DNA of 64,000 nucleotides from Micrasema longulum (taxonomy: Eukaryota > Arthropoda > Insecta > Trichoptera > Brachycentridae). Positions 52,835 to 63,869 of the stretch are shown here, one piece after another (position 1 is the first letter of the stretch; each line of letters opens with the position of its first letter). Below the pieces are notes generated by a model. The model did no database searches. It had not been told where the DNA came from and saw only the letters and a list, made by a program, of their open reading frames with translations. The stretch spans positions 62,001 through 126,000 of the forward strand of contig JAGVSM010002988.1 in assembly GCA_022494885.1 (NCBI GenBank), in the 5' to 3' direction. The position numbers were made by a program, and so were the translations under genes.

Positions 52835-53915
52835 AAGGAATGCAACGGCGGCTTTTCACGTCATTTTACATGTCACGTTTTCAATCATAATATGCATTAC
52901 GTCACCGTAACCCATCCAATATTTAAGCCCTGATTTACATACATAATGTGTAAATTAAACAATAAAAAATAAAAAAGCGAACATTCACATTACAAAAACA
53001 AAATTGTTTTGTATCAGCAAAATTTAATGGTGATGAAAAAGTCAATACATACGAATCAAAACAATATCTAATATTTAAATGTAATTTGTAACATTTGTAC
53101 TTGATAGTGGGGACAATAACCGCTGTATTTAATATTCGCCCTGGTAGTAGTTCCTTCTTTGAGTGCCATAAACGCTTAAAGGATATTTTTCATTCATTCA
53201 TAATTTTCAATTCATAATAGTAAAATTAAATTGAATCCAACAAATTAGAATTATATTTTATTAATTAACAAAATCCTGAAAGAAAAATAAAATTTTCAAA
53301 CAAACGGAAGGGACTATAGCAGGGTCAACTGTTATAACGCTCATTTTTTTTTTATTGACTTTCAGCAACACAATGTATTTTTAGTATTTATTTGTGATAG
53401 GTGTCCCTTGTTAACATTGACCCAGGTCTCCCCTACATGAAATTTTCAAGTAACACGTCTCCTGCAGCAAATCTAATTTGACATACTACAAAATGTTTAA
53501 CTCTAAAGGAAAATTAGTTTCTGCAGTACTGGTTAAGGAATGAAGATAAAATACCAATCTAATTTTTGCCGGCTTCAATAATTTGTACCTAGGTATTAAC
53601 TAAATTTTAATAAAATGAAGCCGTCCTTTATATTTTATATAAATAATTGTAACACAGCTGTACCTTTAAAATTAAAAAAAAAAATACGTTTTTGAAATTC
53701 GTTTTTACAACTGAAATTTTGAGTATTATATCATAAAACAATATTTTTTCACATAACTATACGTTATGTCTTAAAATCCGAAGTATGTCCAATGAAATGC
53801 AATTTTGATTTTATTTATTTATTTTATAAGGTAGTTCAACAGAGGTATATACTAGAAAACATACAGTTTGAAAAGATTGTTCGATACCATTTCATATTTT
53901 ACTAATTCAATGGAA
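52835..53915. other. Intergenic, nothing recognised
   Basis: TTTATTTATTTATTTTATAAGGTAG near 53,812 may be a LINE tail. Confidence 0.35.
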
Positions 53916-54850
53916 AATGCTAAGTTTACATTTATAATTAGAAATCAAACACTGATTTGAGTCTACTGAACACTTTATTTTATTTTTACAAATATAAACA
54001 TATAAAAATAAAAACTTCGTGACAATTGTTTCGCCTTATTAGGGCATTTCCAAAGGAATGTGAAGATTATTTGAATTGAATGTCCTTATATAGTTATATA
54101 ATCTAAGGTACTAAAGTAGAAAATAAAAATAATCTTATGAACTATAGCATGTACATTAATCATAATTGAGGGAAAAACCGATGGTTAAGGGTGAGGCTAA
54201 GTGTTTAATAGGTAATGGGGAATTTAGGTATTTACATTTGAATTTCGGGGAAAATATAACAAAGTATGTATTTATTGACTTACAAGTATGTATTGTGAGA
54301 TAATTAATGAAGCCTTATAGTTTTGTAAATTTAGATAATTGTTGTCGAAAAAATATCAGGTTGCTGTTCATTTTAATTTTAAAACATGATTGAAATATTA
54401 TGAGGACATGATTGAAATATTAATTATCTCACCATACATACTTGTATGTCAATAAATGTTTACTTTGTTATATTTTCCCCGAAATTCAAATACAAATACC
54501 TAAATTCCCCATTACCTATTAAACACTTAGCCTCACCCTTAACCATCGGTTTTTCCCTCAATTATGATTAATGTACATGCTATAGTTCATAAGATTATTT
54601 TTATTTTCTACTTAAGTACCTTGAATTATATAACCATATAAGGACATTCAATCCAAAAATCTTCACATTCGTTTGAAAATGCCGTAATAAGGCGAAACAA
54701 TTGTCACGAAGTTTTTATTTTTATATATTTATATTTGTAAAAAATAAAATAAAGTGTTCAGTAGACTCAAATCAGTGTTTGATTTCTAATTATAAATTTA
54801 AATATGGAGTTCTACAAAATAAACACCAAATCAATCAATGCTTAGTTTAC
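53916..54850 (+). mobile_element. Penelope-like element, family D, 370-bp inverted arms, 14-bp TSD
   Basis: AATGCTAAGTTTAC (53916-53929) and AATGCTTAGTTTAC (54837-54850) flank 907 bp. Arms 53930-54304 and about 54422-54795 are inverted copies around a spacer of about 120 bp; AATTGAGGGAAAAACCGATG pairs with CATCGGTTTTTCCCTCAATT. The right arm extends beyond the left by GGAGTTCTACAAAATAAACA ... ATCAATC. No recognisable endonuclease remains. Hammerhead-like motifs on minus (54018-54046) and plus (54680-54709) strands. Confidence 0.92.
54680..54709 (+). ncRNA. Hammerhead-like motif, stem-II-less, family D
   Basis: TGCCGTAATAAGGCG then AAACAATTGTCACGAA: GAAA, palindromic CAATTG, UC. CTAATAA or GTAATAA replaces CUGANGA; no stem II. 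Minus-strand twins at 54018-54046 and 6400-6427 read CCCTAATAAGGCGAAAC. Confidence 0.4.
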
Positions 54851-54854
54851 GGTG

Positions 54855-55560
54855 TAAAGTTGTATAATTGAAATCTGTTTTTGCAAGACTTAGAGACGGG
54901 TTTGAATTACGCTATTATTTAGGTAGATACGTTTTTATGTGTGATTTATTTTGGCATCAATAACTAGTTTTCCGTTTTTGTGGAGATTTCCAAGTTTGTT
55001 TCTAATAAATAAGGTTATTTTCAATTATAGAATTACACCAAAAAGATGGAATTATATTTGTTGTACTCGTATTTAAAAAAAAACAATTTAATTTCTCATG
55101 CAGTATACAATACCATGAAAAATAAGTTCTACGTTTGTAATTATTAACTAAAATTTATTCCTAAGAGATTATTCGCAAAAGTGGGAGAGTATAATGAGTA
55201 TAATGAAAAATTACAATTTTCTTATTTCGACAGTATATATTATATTCCTGACACATGCGGGCCATAGGCATTTATAAAAGTATTCCTAATATTTATATTA
55301 ATTTAAAAAATAATTATTTTGTAAAAAAATAATTATGTATATTTTTTATATTTAATTTAATTCCAATTTTATATATATTAATACACATAAACACATCCTT
55401 TTGTTGTAACTCAATTTAATAATATTAATTAATTAATTATGGATAACTTATATTAACCATTTTCGTAATAAAATACCTCAAGGGCGCTTTACATGGTGAT
55501 TCTATTGTTAAGTTAATTTAATTGAAGCTTTTAAATTTGTAATTTAATTAAAATAATTTA
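54855..55560. other. Intergenic, nothing recognised
   Basis: AT-rich; ACATAAACACATCCTTTTGT near 55,385 belongs to the 12.4/15.5 kb repeat. Confidence 0.4.
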
Positions 55561-55567
55561 TTTTGTT

Positions 55568-55935
55568 GTCACGTGCTACGGATTTATTCAAATGATTTAG
55601 AGAACAAGTGGGTTTTAAGTTTTTTCCGAAACATCACTTCACTTTCGCAGCCTCGCACCTCTGCTGGGAGAGCATTCCATGCCATAGGGCCTGCGACCGC
55701 AAATGCGCGTTCACTAAATTTAGTGCGCTGTTTGCGTAGAGGTATAATAACTTTTCCTCTCGCCGTAGACGTAGCTGATCTAAGCGTGAGACGCCTGTCA
55801 GCTAGTTCATCTGGAATGCATAGTTCCCTTAGATATTCCGGAGCCGAGTTGTGCAGTGACTTATACATAAGCCAACAGAGTTTGTATTCGACCCTCGTGG
55901 AAAACGTAGCCAGTGTAGTTCCCGAAGTATGTATG
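55568..55935 (-). pseudogene. CR1-like LINE reverse transcriptase C-terminus
   Basis: Minus strand: MYKSLHNSAPEYLRELCIPD, LADRRLTLRSATSTARGKVI, QRTKFSERAFAVAGPMAWNA, LPAEVRGCESEVMFRKKLKT, HLFSKSFE. 'AFxVAGPxxWNxLPxExR....FKxxLKTxLF' is the CR1/L2-type ending. Upstream codons continue (LWxTFSTRVEYKLCWL) to about 55,930. GC-richer than its surroundings. Confidence 0.93.
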
Positions 55936-56435
55936 ATTCTTATTTAGAAACTTTGCTGGTCTGTCTTAAAACTTTTTTTAAAATGTTACTGTATCATTGT
56001 TGACTGCTTGTTTCTTTAAAATAAATAGATATTTACTAACTTTTATTGATCTGAGAAATATAAAGTTTGAAAAGCGATAACTTTTTTTTCTCACGGAAAT
56101 ATGTAAAATTGTGATGTTTTTTTTATGTAAATGTCGTATCTGTCTACACTTATCTTTATACCTACGTACGTACTTGAATAAGAACGTGTTTAGTATTCAC
56201 GATATTAGGGCGTGGAAGTTTGCAGAGAAGCTGCCTGAAGGCGCTATGCAAATAGAATTTCCTTCATGACCTAACAAATTGTGTCATAAAGCTATAGGGA
56301 CTCCCCCGCGGGCCATTTTGCAGTCTGGAACTTAAAGGGAAAAACATTTACTCTTATGAACGAAATTCTTCACGAAATGCTAACCACATAATACGTATTG
56401 AATTGTTACAACACAAGGAGGAATTTTCCGTTTTT
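55936..56435. other. Intergenic; start matches 12.4/15.5 kb repeat
   Basis: 55,930-56,030 (ACTTTGCTGGTCTGTCTTAA, CATTGTTGACTGCTTGTTTC) is part of the dispersed LINE-UTR repeat. The rest is unrecognised. Confidence 0.45.
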
Positions 56436-56439
56436 ATCG

Positions 56440-56765
56440 TGCCAAAGCTGATTGCAAAATAACTCAATGAGGAACTTCAGCCCTACGGGAAATTGGATAC
56501 AAAAAATGTTTTCTTGCGCGTGGTAAAAATAGAGCATTAAATTGTATCGCAGAGTTTCTTGAAAATGTACGAAAACATGTCGTCACTGGTTTGTATGAAC
56601 CAACCAATGATATGAGGGCAGTGAAGGATATCCGGTTGGCTTACCGCAAATGAACCAATCGGAAGAATTAACAGAGAACAACCTGAAAAATAAAACTTTA
56701 AAAATCATAGCGCTGATCATACGATATATATAAAAAAATATATTGGCTTAGTTGAATAGTCTAGT
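56440..56765 (+). repeat. Repeat family M
   Basis: AGCCCTACGGGAAATTGG, AGAGCATTAAATTGTATCGC, AGTTTCTTGAAAATGTACGA, GTATGAACCAACCAATGATA and AAACTTTAAAAATCATAGCG run parallel to 14,960-15,380; here without the nested insert. Confidence 0.6.
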
Positions 56766-56904
56766 ATTAACAAATATAAAAATTGCAATCATAACAATTT
56801 AATTGGTAAATGCCAGATTTATTACATTTATGGACTTTGTCTTTGTGATTTTATAACAATGTTCCAATATTATAAGTTGTGTAGAATGCAGGTTTGATGG
56901 TAGG

Positions 56905-57207
56905 GAAATAGATTATTTAAATTTATTTCAACAGAGAGGGAAAACGTTTTTGAGAAGGGAATATGGAAGTCTAGGCTTATGACCTGTCATTGGCGGGTTT
57001 AAGTGGCCACTTTACACACTGTGTAACATTCACCATTCTGTCCATGTTCGAACATCCACATTTCATCAACTCTTCCATCTGTTGACTTTTGTGAAGTATT
57101 CCCTTCTCAAAAACGTTTTCCCTCTCTTTTGAAATAAATTTAAATATGAACAACTCCCTAGGGAGAAAATCCAGCTAGTCTGCAAGCATTTGGACATACT
57201 CAAACAT
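56905..57207. repeat. Foldback/MITE-like element, copy 6 (best ends)
   Basis: Left arm TTTATTTCAACAGAGAGGGA, ACGTTTTTGAGAAGGGAATA; right arm TATTCCCTTCTCAAAAACGT, TTTCCCTCTCTTTTGAAATA, AATATGAACAACTCCCTAGG, GCTAGTCTGCAAGCATTTGG. Its end abuts the PLE fragment at 57.21 kb. Confidence 0.85.
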
Positions 57208-57725
57208 TGTTCAATAGATTATTGTTTAAAAAATTCAATCTACATTGAAAAAACAAAAAGAAACTTTAATATTAGAGTAAAAGAACACTTAAGGTGCCTC
57301 AATAATAATAATTTTTCTGAATTTCCAAACCATCTGATAGAAAATAATCATAATTTCAATAAAGACACTGGATTAAAAGTACATGTTGAAAATAAAATAT
57401 TAAAATTAGACAACTTTGATATTTTAGAAATTAAAGAAGTGATTCATAATAAGAAAAAAATAACAAATAAACAATATTTCTTTTAGTCCACTCCTGTCTA
57501 TTTTCGAGCGTATACAGCTCATATGACAACTGTTTCAAGAAAAAAAGACTTGATTCATTTGTTTCGTTAGCAGCATACTGATAACATAAAATAAAATAGG
57601 AAATAATTAATTCGTTAAGTAAACCTAGAGAAAGAAGCTTGTTTAGCTTTAAAACCGGTCAATGGAAAAAAAATACAGTGGTTAAAAACAAAGTTGTTTT
57701 ATTTATTTTATTTTACCAAATGTTA
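57208..57725 (+). mobile_element. Penelope-like element 3' part, family G
   Basis: Endonuclease tail (57211-57486) followed by a forward terminal repeat (57,630-57,725; AGAAAGAAGCTTGTTTAGCT, AAACCGGTCAATGG, AGTGGTTAAAAACAAAGTTG) identical in type to the arms of the 32.3 kb palindrome. Only one terminal repeat is present. Hammerhead-like motif 57625-57660 (GAAAC mutated to AAAAC). Confidence 0.85.
57211..57486 (+). pseudogene. PLE GIY-YIG endonuclease fragment
   Basis: CSIDYCLKNSIYIEKTKRNF, NIRVKEHLRCLNNNNFSEFP, NHLIENNHNFNKDTGLKV, LDNFDILEIKEVIHNKKK, stop 57484-57486. Aligns with the 47.2 kb fragment; YIG reads YIE here and the HV/LHI segment is shortened. No stop codons inside. Confidence 0.88.
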
Positions 57726-57774
57726 ATAATTTATAAACTGTCTTACAAAAAAAATTAAAAGATGAGGTAACAAT

Positions 57775-57905
57775 AAGTGATGCCTGAAGGATAAGATTAA
57801 TCATCTTACCTCCATGTAACAATGATCGATATGCGCTGCGATCGAAGTACCTACCAATGTAGTGCCTTTTGCACCACTGGGTGTGAATAAATGAATTATG
57901 GTTTG
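57775..57905 (+). mobile_element. tRNA-derived SINE, family 1 (5'-truncated)
   Basis: GCCTGAAGGATAAGATTAAT, CATCTTACCTCCATGTAACA, TGATCGATATGCGCTGCGAT, AATGTAGTGCC, TTTGCACCACTGGGTGTGAA. Body only. Confidence 0.8.
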
Positions 57906-57909
57906 CACA

Positions 57910-58300
57910 ACTTTAACAAAACTATTCAAATTTCTATTTGTTGGTATTTGTTTGACGCGATCACAAAGAATGTTTGTACAACTAGAGATTCTTAGGACGT
58001 TTCCAGCGAAGAGAAAGAATTTAGAACAATGAAGAATTTGGATCAAATTGGTCAGACAGGAATGCTGGAAAGAAAACGGCTCTGAAACAGTTTATAATTA
58101 ATTGAATAAAGCAGTTCTAACTCAGATAATTTTAATTAATATTTTTTAATTTTTAAAGAGACTGAAATGAACATTGAAAAGCCATATTTATTTGATGATT
58201 AATTCATTTTTTTCCATTATAAGATTAACAATAAAATAATGTGACCTCACTGGGGGGTTACTCATGCCAAGGAAACTCAACAATAAACTTTTTTTTAAAT
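57910..58300. other. Intergenic, nothing recognised
   Basis: TGTGACCTCACTGGGGGGTT near 58,241 resembles the small unit nested at 15.19 kb. Confidence 0.35.
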
Positions 58301-58309
58301 ATTTTAACA

Positions 58310-59000
58310 TGTGAAAATAGACAAAGAAAACTTAATATACAGAGATACTTAACAAAATGTTCGGAAAGTTTAAAACTCTACGTATTTAAGTTTATATTTT
58401 ATTTATGTACACCTATATTATTTATATTATAAAAAGTACAATAAAAGAACAAAAACATAACATAAACTATCCATTTGTGGAGCAGTTTATTCAATATGGT
58501 TTATTATATAAATAAATAACGAGTGATACTTTAATCCACAAATTTGGAATATCCAGTGACCGGTTTCATCGCTTTCGTGAAAATAATGAAACCGGTCACT
58601 GGATATTCTTAATTTGTGGATTAAAGTGTCACTCGTCTTTTATTTATATAATAAATTACAATGAACTTTTATCAAGAATTTTCACTTAACAACTTAAATG
58701 TTTTATTCAATATTGGTTTGGGCGAATAAGAAAATTAATTTGACTTCTACCCAGCTTCACTATCCACTTTTTTATAGCCTTTGTGAACATTTTCTCATTT
58801 CTAATTGTTTTAATAGACAGTGGAAGTAGGTTATAGATTTTAATTGCATAATACTCAAAATCGTTTTGTTCGAAAGTGATATTAGTATGTATTTGTTTAA
58901 GTTGTCTTTGTGTTAAGGATCTAGTGATTGTATTTTTTGTATTTGTTGTATTGTTGCGGTTATTTCTTTCTTATTTAAATAGAGCATTCTTGAGGAAGAC
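58310..59000 (-). pseudogene. LINE 3' region, split by 204-bp hairpin
   Basis: Homologous to 40.33-40.87 kb. TATACAGAGATACTTAACAA ... GTACAATAAAAGAAC ... TTGTGGAGCAGTTTATTCAA then, after the insertion, TTGGTTTGGGCGAATAAGAA, TTTTAATAGACAGTGGAAGT. Minus strand encodes a YxIKIYNLLPLSIKT-like C-terminus. Confidence 0.75.
58486..58713. mobile_element. Minimal Penelope-like hairpin, 12-bp TSD, inside LINE
   Basis: TTTATTCAATAT at 58486-58497 and 58702-58713. The 204-bp insert has arms of about 70 bp (58500-58570, 58587-58657): GAGTGATACTTTAATCCACA pairs with TGTGGATTAAAGTGTCACTC. The right end extends by about 44 bp. Each arm has ATGAAACCGGTCACTGG-like sequence. No ORF. The paralogue at 40.57 kb lacks the insert. 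Confidence 0.92.
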
Positions 59001-59004
59001 AATG

Positions 59005-59445
59005 TATGTAATTTAAAAGAATGCTCGATGGCAATATAAGAATCCATATTTACGTTTATACTAATGTTATAAATGCTGAACTGTGCATGTCTGTTTGTTT
59101 TAGTTTCTAACGGAGCGATTGATTGACGTTTATAGGGATAGCCAGAGAGCTGACAAGTGTCATTAGCTAATTTTCACCCTGAAAAAAATACCTCACTTTT
59201 TTTTAGGTTTTCCTGTAACATGAATAATTTAATACTCAAAACACGTACGACTTTTACGAAGAAGTTTATCTTTTGTGGCCTCAAGAGTGTTCAATATTCT
59301 GGATGCACATATTTAGTTCTCCAAAACGAAAACCATTTTTGAAAGAAGTGAACCAGTTTGAAAATTGTTTGGGGGAAAAAACCGTTATTATTTATATTAT
59401 TAATCGTGTTGTCCAGATGCTGATTCAAATTGATGTTTATTTAGT
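59005..59445. other. Intergenic, nothing recognised
   Basis: Short hydrophobic frames only. Confidence 0.35.
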
Positions 59446-59449
59446 AATT

Positions 59450-59590
59450 GTTATTTTTGTCTTCTTGAATAATATAAACAGGTACTTCCATTTTCCATGA
59501 TGCTATATCCCAACTCAACTCAGGGCTTTTGGCCTCATGGAGTTAGGGATGCATTATCATTTATTTGTAATATAAACCTTTACATAAATA
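59450..59590 (+). repeat. LINE-3'-end-like repeat, partner at 62.70-62.83 kb
   Basis: TTCCATTTTCCATGATGCTA, TATCCCAACTCAACTCAGGG, CTTTTGGCCTCATGGAG. The 62.7 kb copy reads CATTATGTTGTATCCCAACT, CAACACGTGGCTCTTGGCCT. Confidence 0.6.
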
Positions 59591-59594
59591 GTTA

Positions 59595-60570
59595 TGCAAT
59601 CAATGTCTAAATAAATGGCGTGTTCACTAAAACTTATCATCGATATAAAATAAAGCTTTATTGTTTCCGGGAGAGGTTGCTACGGGTATTTTATTACTTG
59701 TCAGTCGTTAAGTACTCGTAGTACCAGCACAATCGTAATTCGCTTCTCCGTGGACGTAGTTTCTCACGAGAAAATAATAAAATACTTTCGTCATTAAAAG
59801 AAACGAAGAGACTTGAAAGTGCACCCCCGCAAATAAACTAACAAGGGGTGGCGTAGCTTACTGTCGGCACTTTTAACAAATAAATGACTACCTAGTGAAG
59901 AAGTAAAACTTATTACTGAAGAAAGGAGACTTGGCAATATACAGTTCAGAAAACTTCATGCTTCAAATGTTTTGCCTTTAGCGGATGCAATCGTAATTTC
60001 TTTAATAAAATAAATAAATATAACATAATCAAGTTACCTAAAGAGTTATTGGTTATTTGAACATTGTTTTTCGGTCACTATCTCACAGATGCCTCCCCAA
60101 TACTGTGTAAAAAATCCAACTGTTCCTCGGACTTATTATGCATAAAAAAAACAAAATCGACGTTTAGTTGTCTCGTTTTCCACCCCTCAAAGCTTAACTG
60201 ATTTTTTCGTATTTTTTGAAAGAGTAACGGAAGAAAAAAATTTGTATCTTTATATTTTCCAGTTTTTTTTTTTTTTTTTAATATTTGTATACCATACGTC
60301 CGAAGACAGCAGATAAAACTTGTAGATTTTATTGATTTTTTAATGGTTCTAGCTCTCATAAAAAACAATTTATCAAAAAAGAGAAACCAAAGAGACACGC
60401 AAATAGTAACTATTCGTAGTGTGTAAATAATTCATCGCTCTAGTGCCATAATCCGGGGAGAAAATATAGAATACGTTTGTATGAAGAAACGTAAGACCGC
60501 GATTCGAAAGATCATCTGGTAAAACACACGAAATGTTAGAAAATCATACGGTGTCATTTAATTAATAAAC
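59595..60570. other. Intergenic, nothing recognised
   Basis: The minus-strand 106-codon frame at 60078-60398 spans a T-tract and has no recognisable similarity. Confidence 0.4.
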
Positions 60571-60579
60571 GCCTAACTA

Positions 60580-60965
60580 ATGCATGACCTTTTTAATAAA
60601 AGAGAATTATGTATGCTAGTTATGAGAATCTATATCTTTTCAATACTTCACTACGGCGTCGAAAGCTGGACCTTTGTCCAAGGTATCTCAAAGATAATTG
60701 AAGCATTCGAAATGGGTTGCCATAGAAAAATGCTAAAAATATCGTGGGTATTTATATATTAGTTCGTAACGAAGAAGTAATAAGACAAATGATCAAAGGA
60801 TGAGAAACAATCATTTATTGCAACTAAGAAAATAATGCTACATAATCTGGATATTTTATAAGTAAATGTTGAATAAAACGCTGTGTAGGAAGACGACGTA
60901 TCTCTTGGCTTAAAAACTTAAGAAGATAGGCGGTGTCTGAGAATTTAAATGAATAATAGGTAGGA
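60580..60965 (+). pseudogene. LINE reverse transcriptase C-terminal fragment
   Basis: ILHYGVESWTFVQGISKIIE, AFEMGCHRKMLKISWV, then (frameshifts) VRNEEVIRQMIKG and CVGRRRISWLKNLRRW. 'YGxESWT...IEAFExWCxRRMLKISWxxxxxNEEVLxR...GRRRxSWLxNLRxW' is a familiar LINE C-terminus. Several stops. Confidence 0.88.
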
Positions 60966-61039
60966 ATATGAATGTTATTTTTTTGTCACCCTCTCCAGAA
61001 TTATTACCCGAACAATAAGCCAAATACAACATATATATA

Positions 61040-61230
61040 TGAAGAAATGTATTTTTATTATTTTTTATTTTATTTAGATCCATGATAAATATAGTTTTAT
61101 ATAATTGATTTAAAACGCAATATTTACATCTATACTTAAGCTTACATTATTTATCACTATTGTACACATACTATTCTTATTTATAATATTCAAACTGTTC
61201 AATATTAACACCTATATTAACCTATGTATA
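61040..61230. other. AT-rich, probable UTR of the LINE at 61.24 kb
   Basis: (TTTTATT)n near 61,050 looks like the reverse of an A-rich retroelement tail. Confidence 0.4.
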
Positions 61231-61234
61231 TTCA

Positions 61235-61945
61235 CTATTTACAGTATCTATATAACCAAGTACTTTTTGCATTTACTCGTATACTTTTTACATTTAATTT
61301 AAATATATTTACATTTTTAAAATTTGTTATCCTTTCTGGCATTTCCTCAAATAACTTTATTCCCTTGTACATAAGGCAGTTCTGGGACATGGCTTTTGAT
61401 TTCTTTCTTATATTTTTAGATCTTCTTTTTGCATAGTTGCGAAAAAACTCATTATTTTTTAGTGTGTTTTGAAAATATCTCAGAGTTATTCCTTTAATAA
61501 TTCCGTTAATTTCATTAGCAACATTGAAGTTTATTCTTTGATTGATTGTCATTATATCTAGAAGTTGAATCATTTTCTTAACTTTTGTGCGTCTCCCACA
61601 TCTTAATATTATCCTCACCTCTTCGTTTTGTATTATTTAAAGTCTTTTTATATCTCCCTTATTACTTAAATATAAAATACTGGAGAAATAATCAATGTGG
61701 GGAACGATAATACTTTTGAATATCAGCAGAGAGATTTTGAGGTCTCGTTAATTTCTTATCCCTCCTAATATGGATACCTCCTTTGCGATTTTCCTACTAG
61801 TTTAGTTTGCATTTTTTGTAAAAGGTAATTTTGAGTCAATTCAAACTTCTAGATATTTTATGCTTTCAACATTCTCAAGAACCTCTTCATCTAATTCAAC
61901 ACTGTGATCACTGTTAAAACAGCGTAAGAAACTAAATAAAAATAA
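61235..61945 (-). pseudogene. LINE reverse transcriptase fragment, several lesions
   Basis: Minus strand: VELDEEVLENVESIKYLEV, stop, IDSKLPF, KIAKEVSILGGIRN, LKISLLIFKSIIVPHIDYFS, SILYLSNKGDIKRL, stop, VRIILRCGRRTKVKKMIQLL, DIMTINQRINFNVANEI, SQNCLMYKGIKLFEEMPERI. Order matches CR1/jockey-type RTs from 'IKYLGVxIDxKL' to 'YNxLPxxI'. Confidence 0.92.
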
Positions 61946-61949
61946 CACT

Positions 61950-63855
61950 GTAGCAAAGACAAACACTGCCAATAAAATAATGGTATACAATATGTAGTCG
62001 CTCCAAAAATATTTGATGATTTAATGCCAAGGACTTAAAATGTAAATCAAATTTTAAAATTTTAATTACTGCACATAAACATAGTGTAGCGAAAGATTAA
62101 AAAAAAAAGTAGATTAAGAAACGATTACTTAATATAATTGGTACACATATTATTTATATTCTTATGCATTACATTATTTTATAATTGTTTATAATGCTAT
62201 ATTTTTCTATATTATTAATGTTTAAGTGGCATTGTGTATTCTTAGCACATGTGTATACTTTATGTTTATATAATAATGATTATTTAGTTCTAACATTTGA
62301 TTAGCTATGAATTTATCATTAAGTAGCTTAAGTTTTCTTTTATGTTATTATTATATTAGTATAGATCTTCTTATACTTTGAAATATAAAAAAATCCATCT
62401 TAAAACAGGCTGAACCATGTTAGATGGAGACTATCCTAACCAGAGGACGCTCCGAATTCAATTCGTGTTGCCATTCACTACTTTTATATAGATTCCCTGG
62501 TATAAAGTATATACTTATTTAGCTAATAAATTAATAAATAAATAAAATTTAAAAACACGGTCAACATATAAGAGAAGAGATCTTGCAGGAGACTTCTGAG
62601 AGATATTGCATAGATTTATATACTATTAAGCTTGCTGTTCTTATGTGAATTGAAATATTACATGCTTTTGTAATATTTTTTTAAGTTTTCATTTTTGCTA
62701 TAATTAAATTATGTACGTGATTCCACTTTCCATTATGTTGTATCCCAACTCAACACGTGGCTCTTGGCCTCAACGTTGTTTACAAATACATTTACATACC
62801 TATAATAATAAAAATATGTATATGATTTTTTTCCACTTTCATTTACATACTTCAGAAGCATACAATTTTAGGGCAAAAATATGATACTGGGTGTTAAAAT
62901 AAGTTTTGTCCATTTTTATCCAAATTTAAAACTAACACCATAAGTAAAACTAAATGGTACCAGTTATACGTCATTCTAAAGAAAATTTTATGTTGTACAA
63001 GATATTGTGTTTGCTTTTACGTTACACAAATCATTTTTAAACATAAGAGGAATACATTATTGACTAATTTGTTATGAAATAATGAGGAGAAATACATTAT
63101 TGACTAATTTGTTGAATTTTTTGTTGTTGTGTCCTCTTTTTCTATTAATTTGGGGAAAAAAACGGGTCTAACTTATGTTAACACCTTATACATTATCCCG
63201 ATGAGAAAAGTGGTAACTTTAGATATCTGGAATGAAAGCTTTGGTAAGAAAAAACGATACACAAAAGGACAAAAGATGACTTAAAAGCTTCGAAAAATTA
63301 GCTTCCGAGGAAAATTATATAAAGTACATGGAGTAAAAAGCTTTCGTACCTTATTCTTTTCATTGAAATATTGTGGCACTTTTAAGAGCGGTCTGTTGAA
63401 GGAAATCATTAATATTAATTATTTTTAATTATTTAATTATTTTATCACATTGTTAAATTTTTTTTTTAAATGTAAATATGTTCTTTATACAAAACTGCTG
63501 TGTTATATATATAGTTTTTATGTAAAATAATACTTTTATTTTTAATTTTTTCACATTAGATTGAAATGTTTATATTATTTTCAATATGTATCTTTTTAAG
63601 GTAAAAGGCACTGCGTGCCGTGTATATTAATAGATACGTAAATAAATCATCGTTCCATGGTTCATCTTCACCGACAGAGCAAGTTTATTTCTCTTCGAAA
63701 TTCATTAATAATAATCGATATTTATTTGTACGCCCTATGGGCTTTTACAATTATTGGCAATTCATTCAGGTGCAGCAATATAATATTAGTATATAAATGA
63801 AGTCAAAAGTAAGAATAACATAAGAAAGAAACATGTTTAAAATATATGTATTTAA
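61950..63855. other. Intergenic with retroelement scraps
   Basis: 62,400-62,550 ends in TAAATTAATAAATAAATAAA, a retroelement-type tail; GAGGACGCTCCGAATTCAAT precedes it. 62,700-62,830 is the partner of the 59.5 kb repeat. TACATTATTGACTAATTTGT occurs twice (about 63,053 and 63,091). Nothing else recognised. Confidence 0.4.
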
Positions 63856-63869
63856 GAACCAAAATTTAT

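Noticed and set aside
55573..55947. 124-codon plus-strand ORF
   Set aside because: It is the antisense shadow of the CR1-like LINE C-terminus on the minus strand.
60078..60398. 106-codon minus-strand ORF
   Set aside because: Contains a long Lys run from a T-tract, no similarity and no promoter or splice context.
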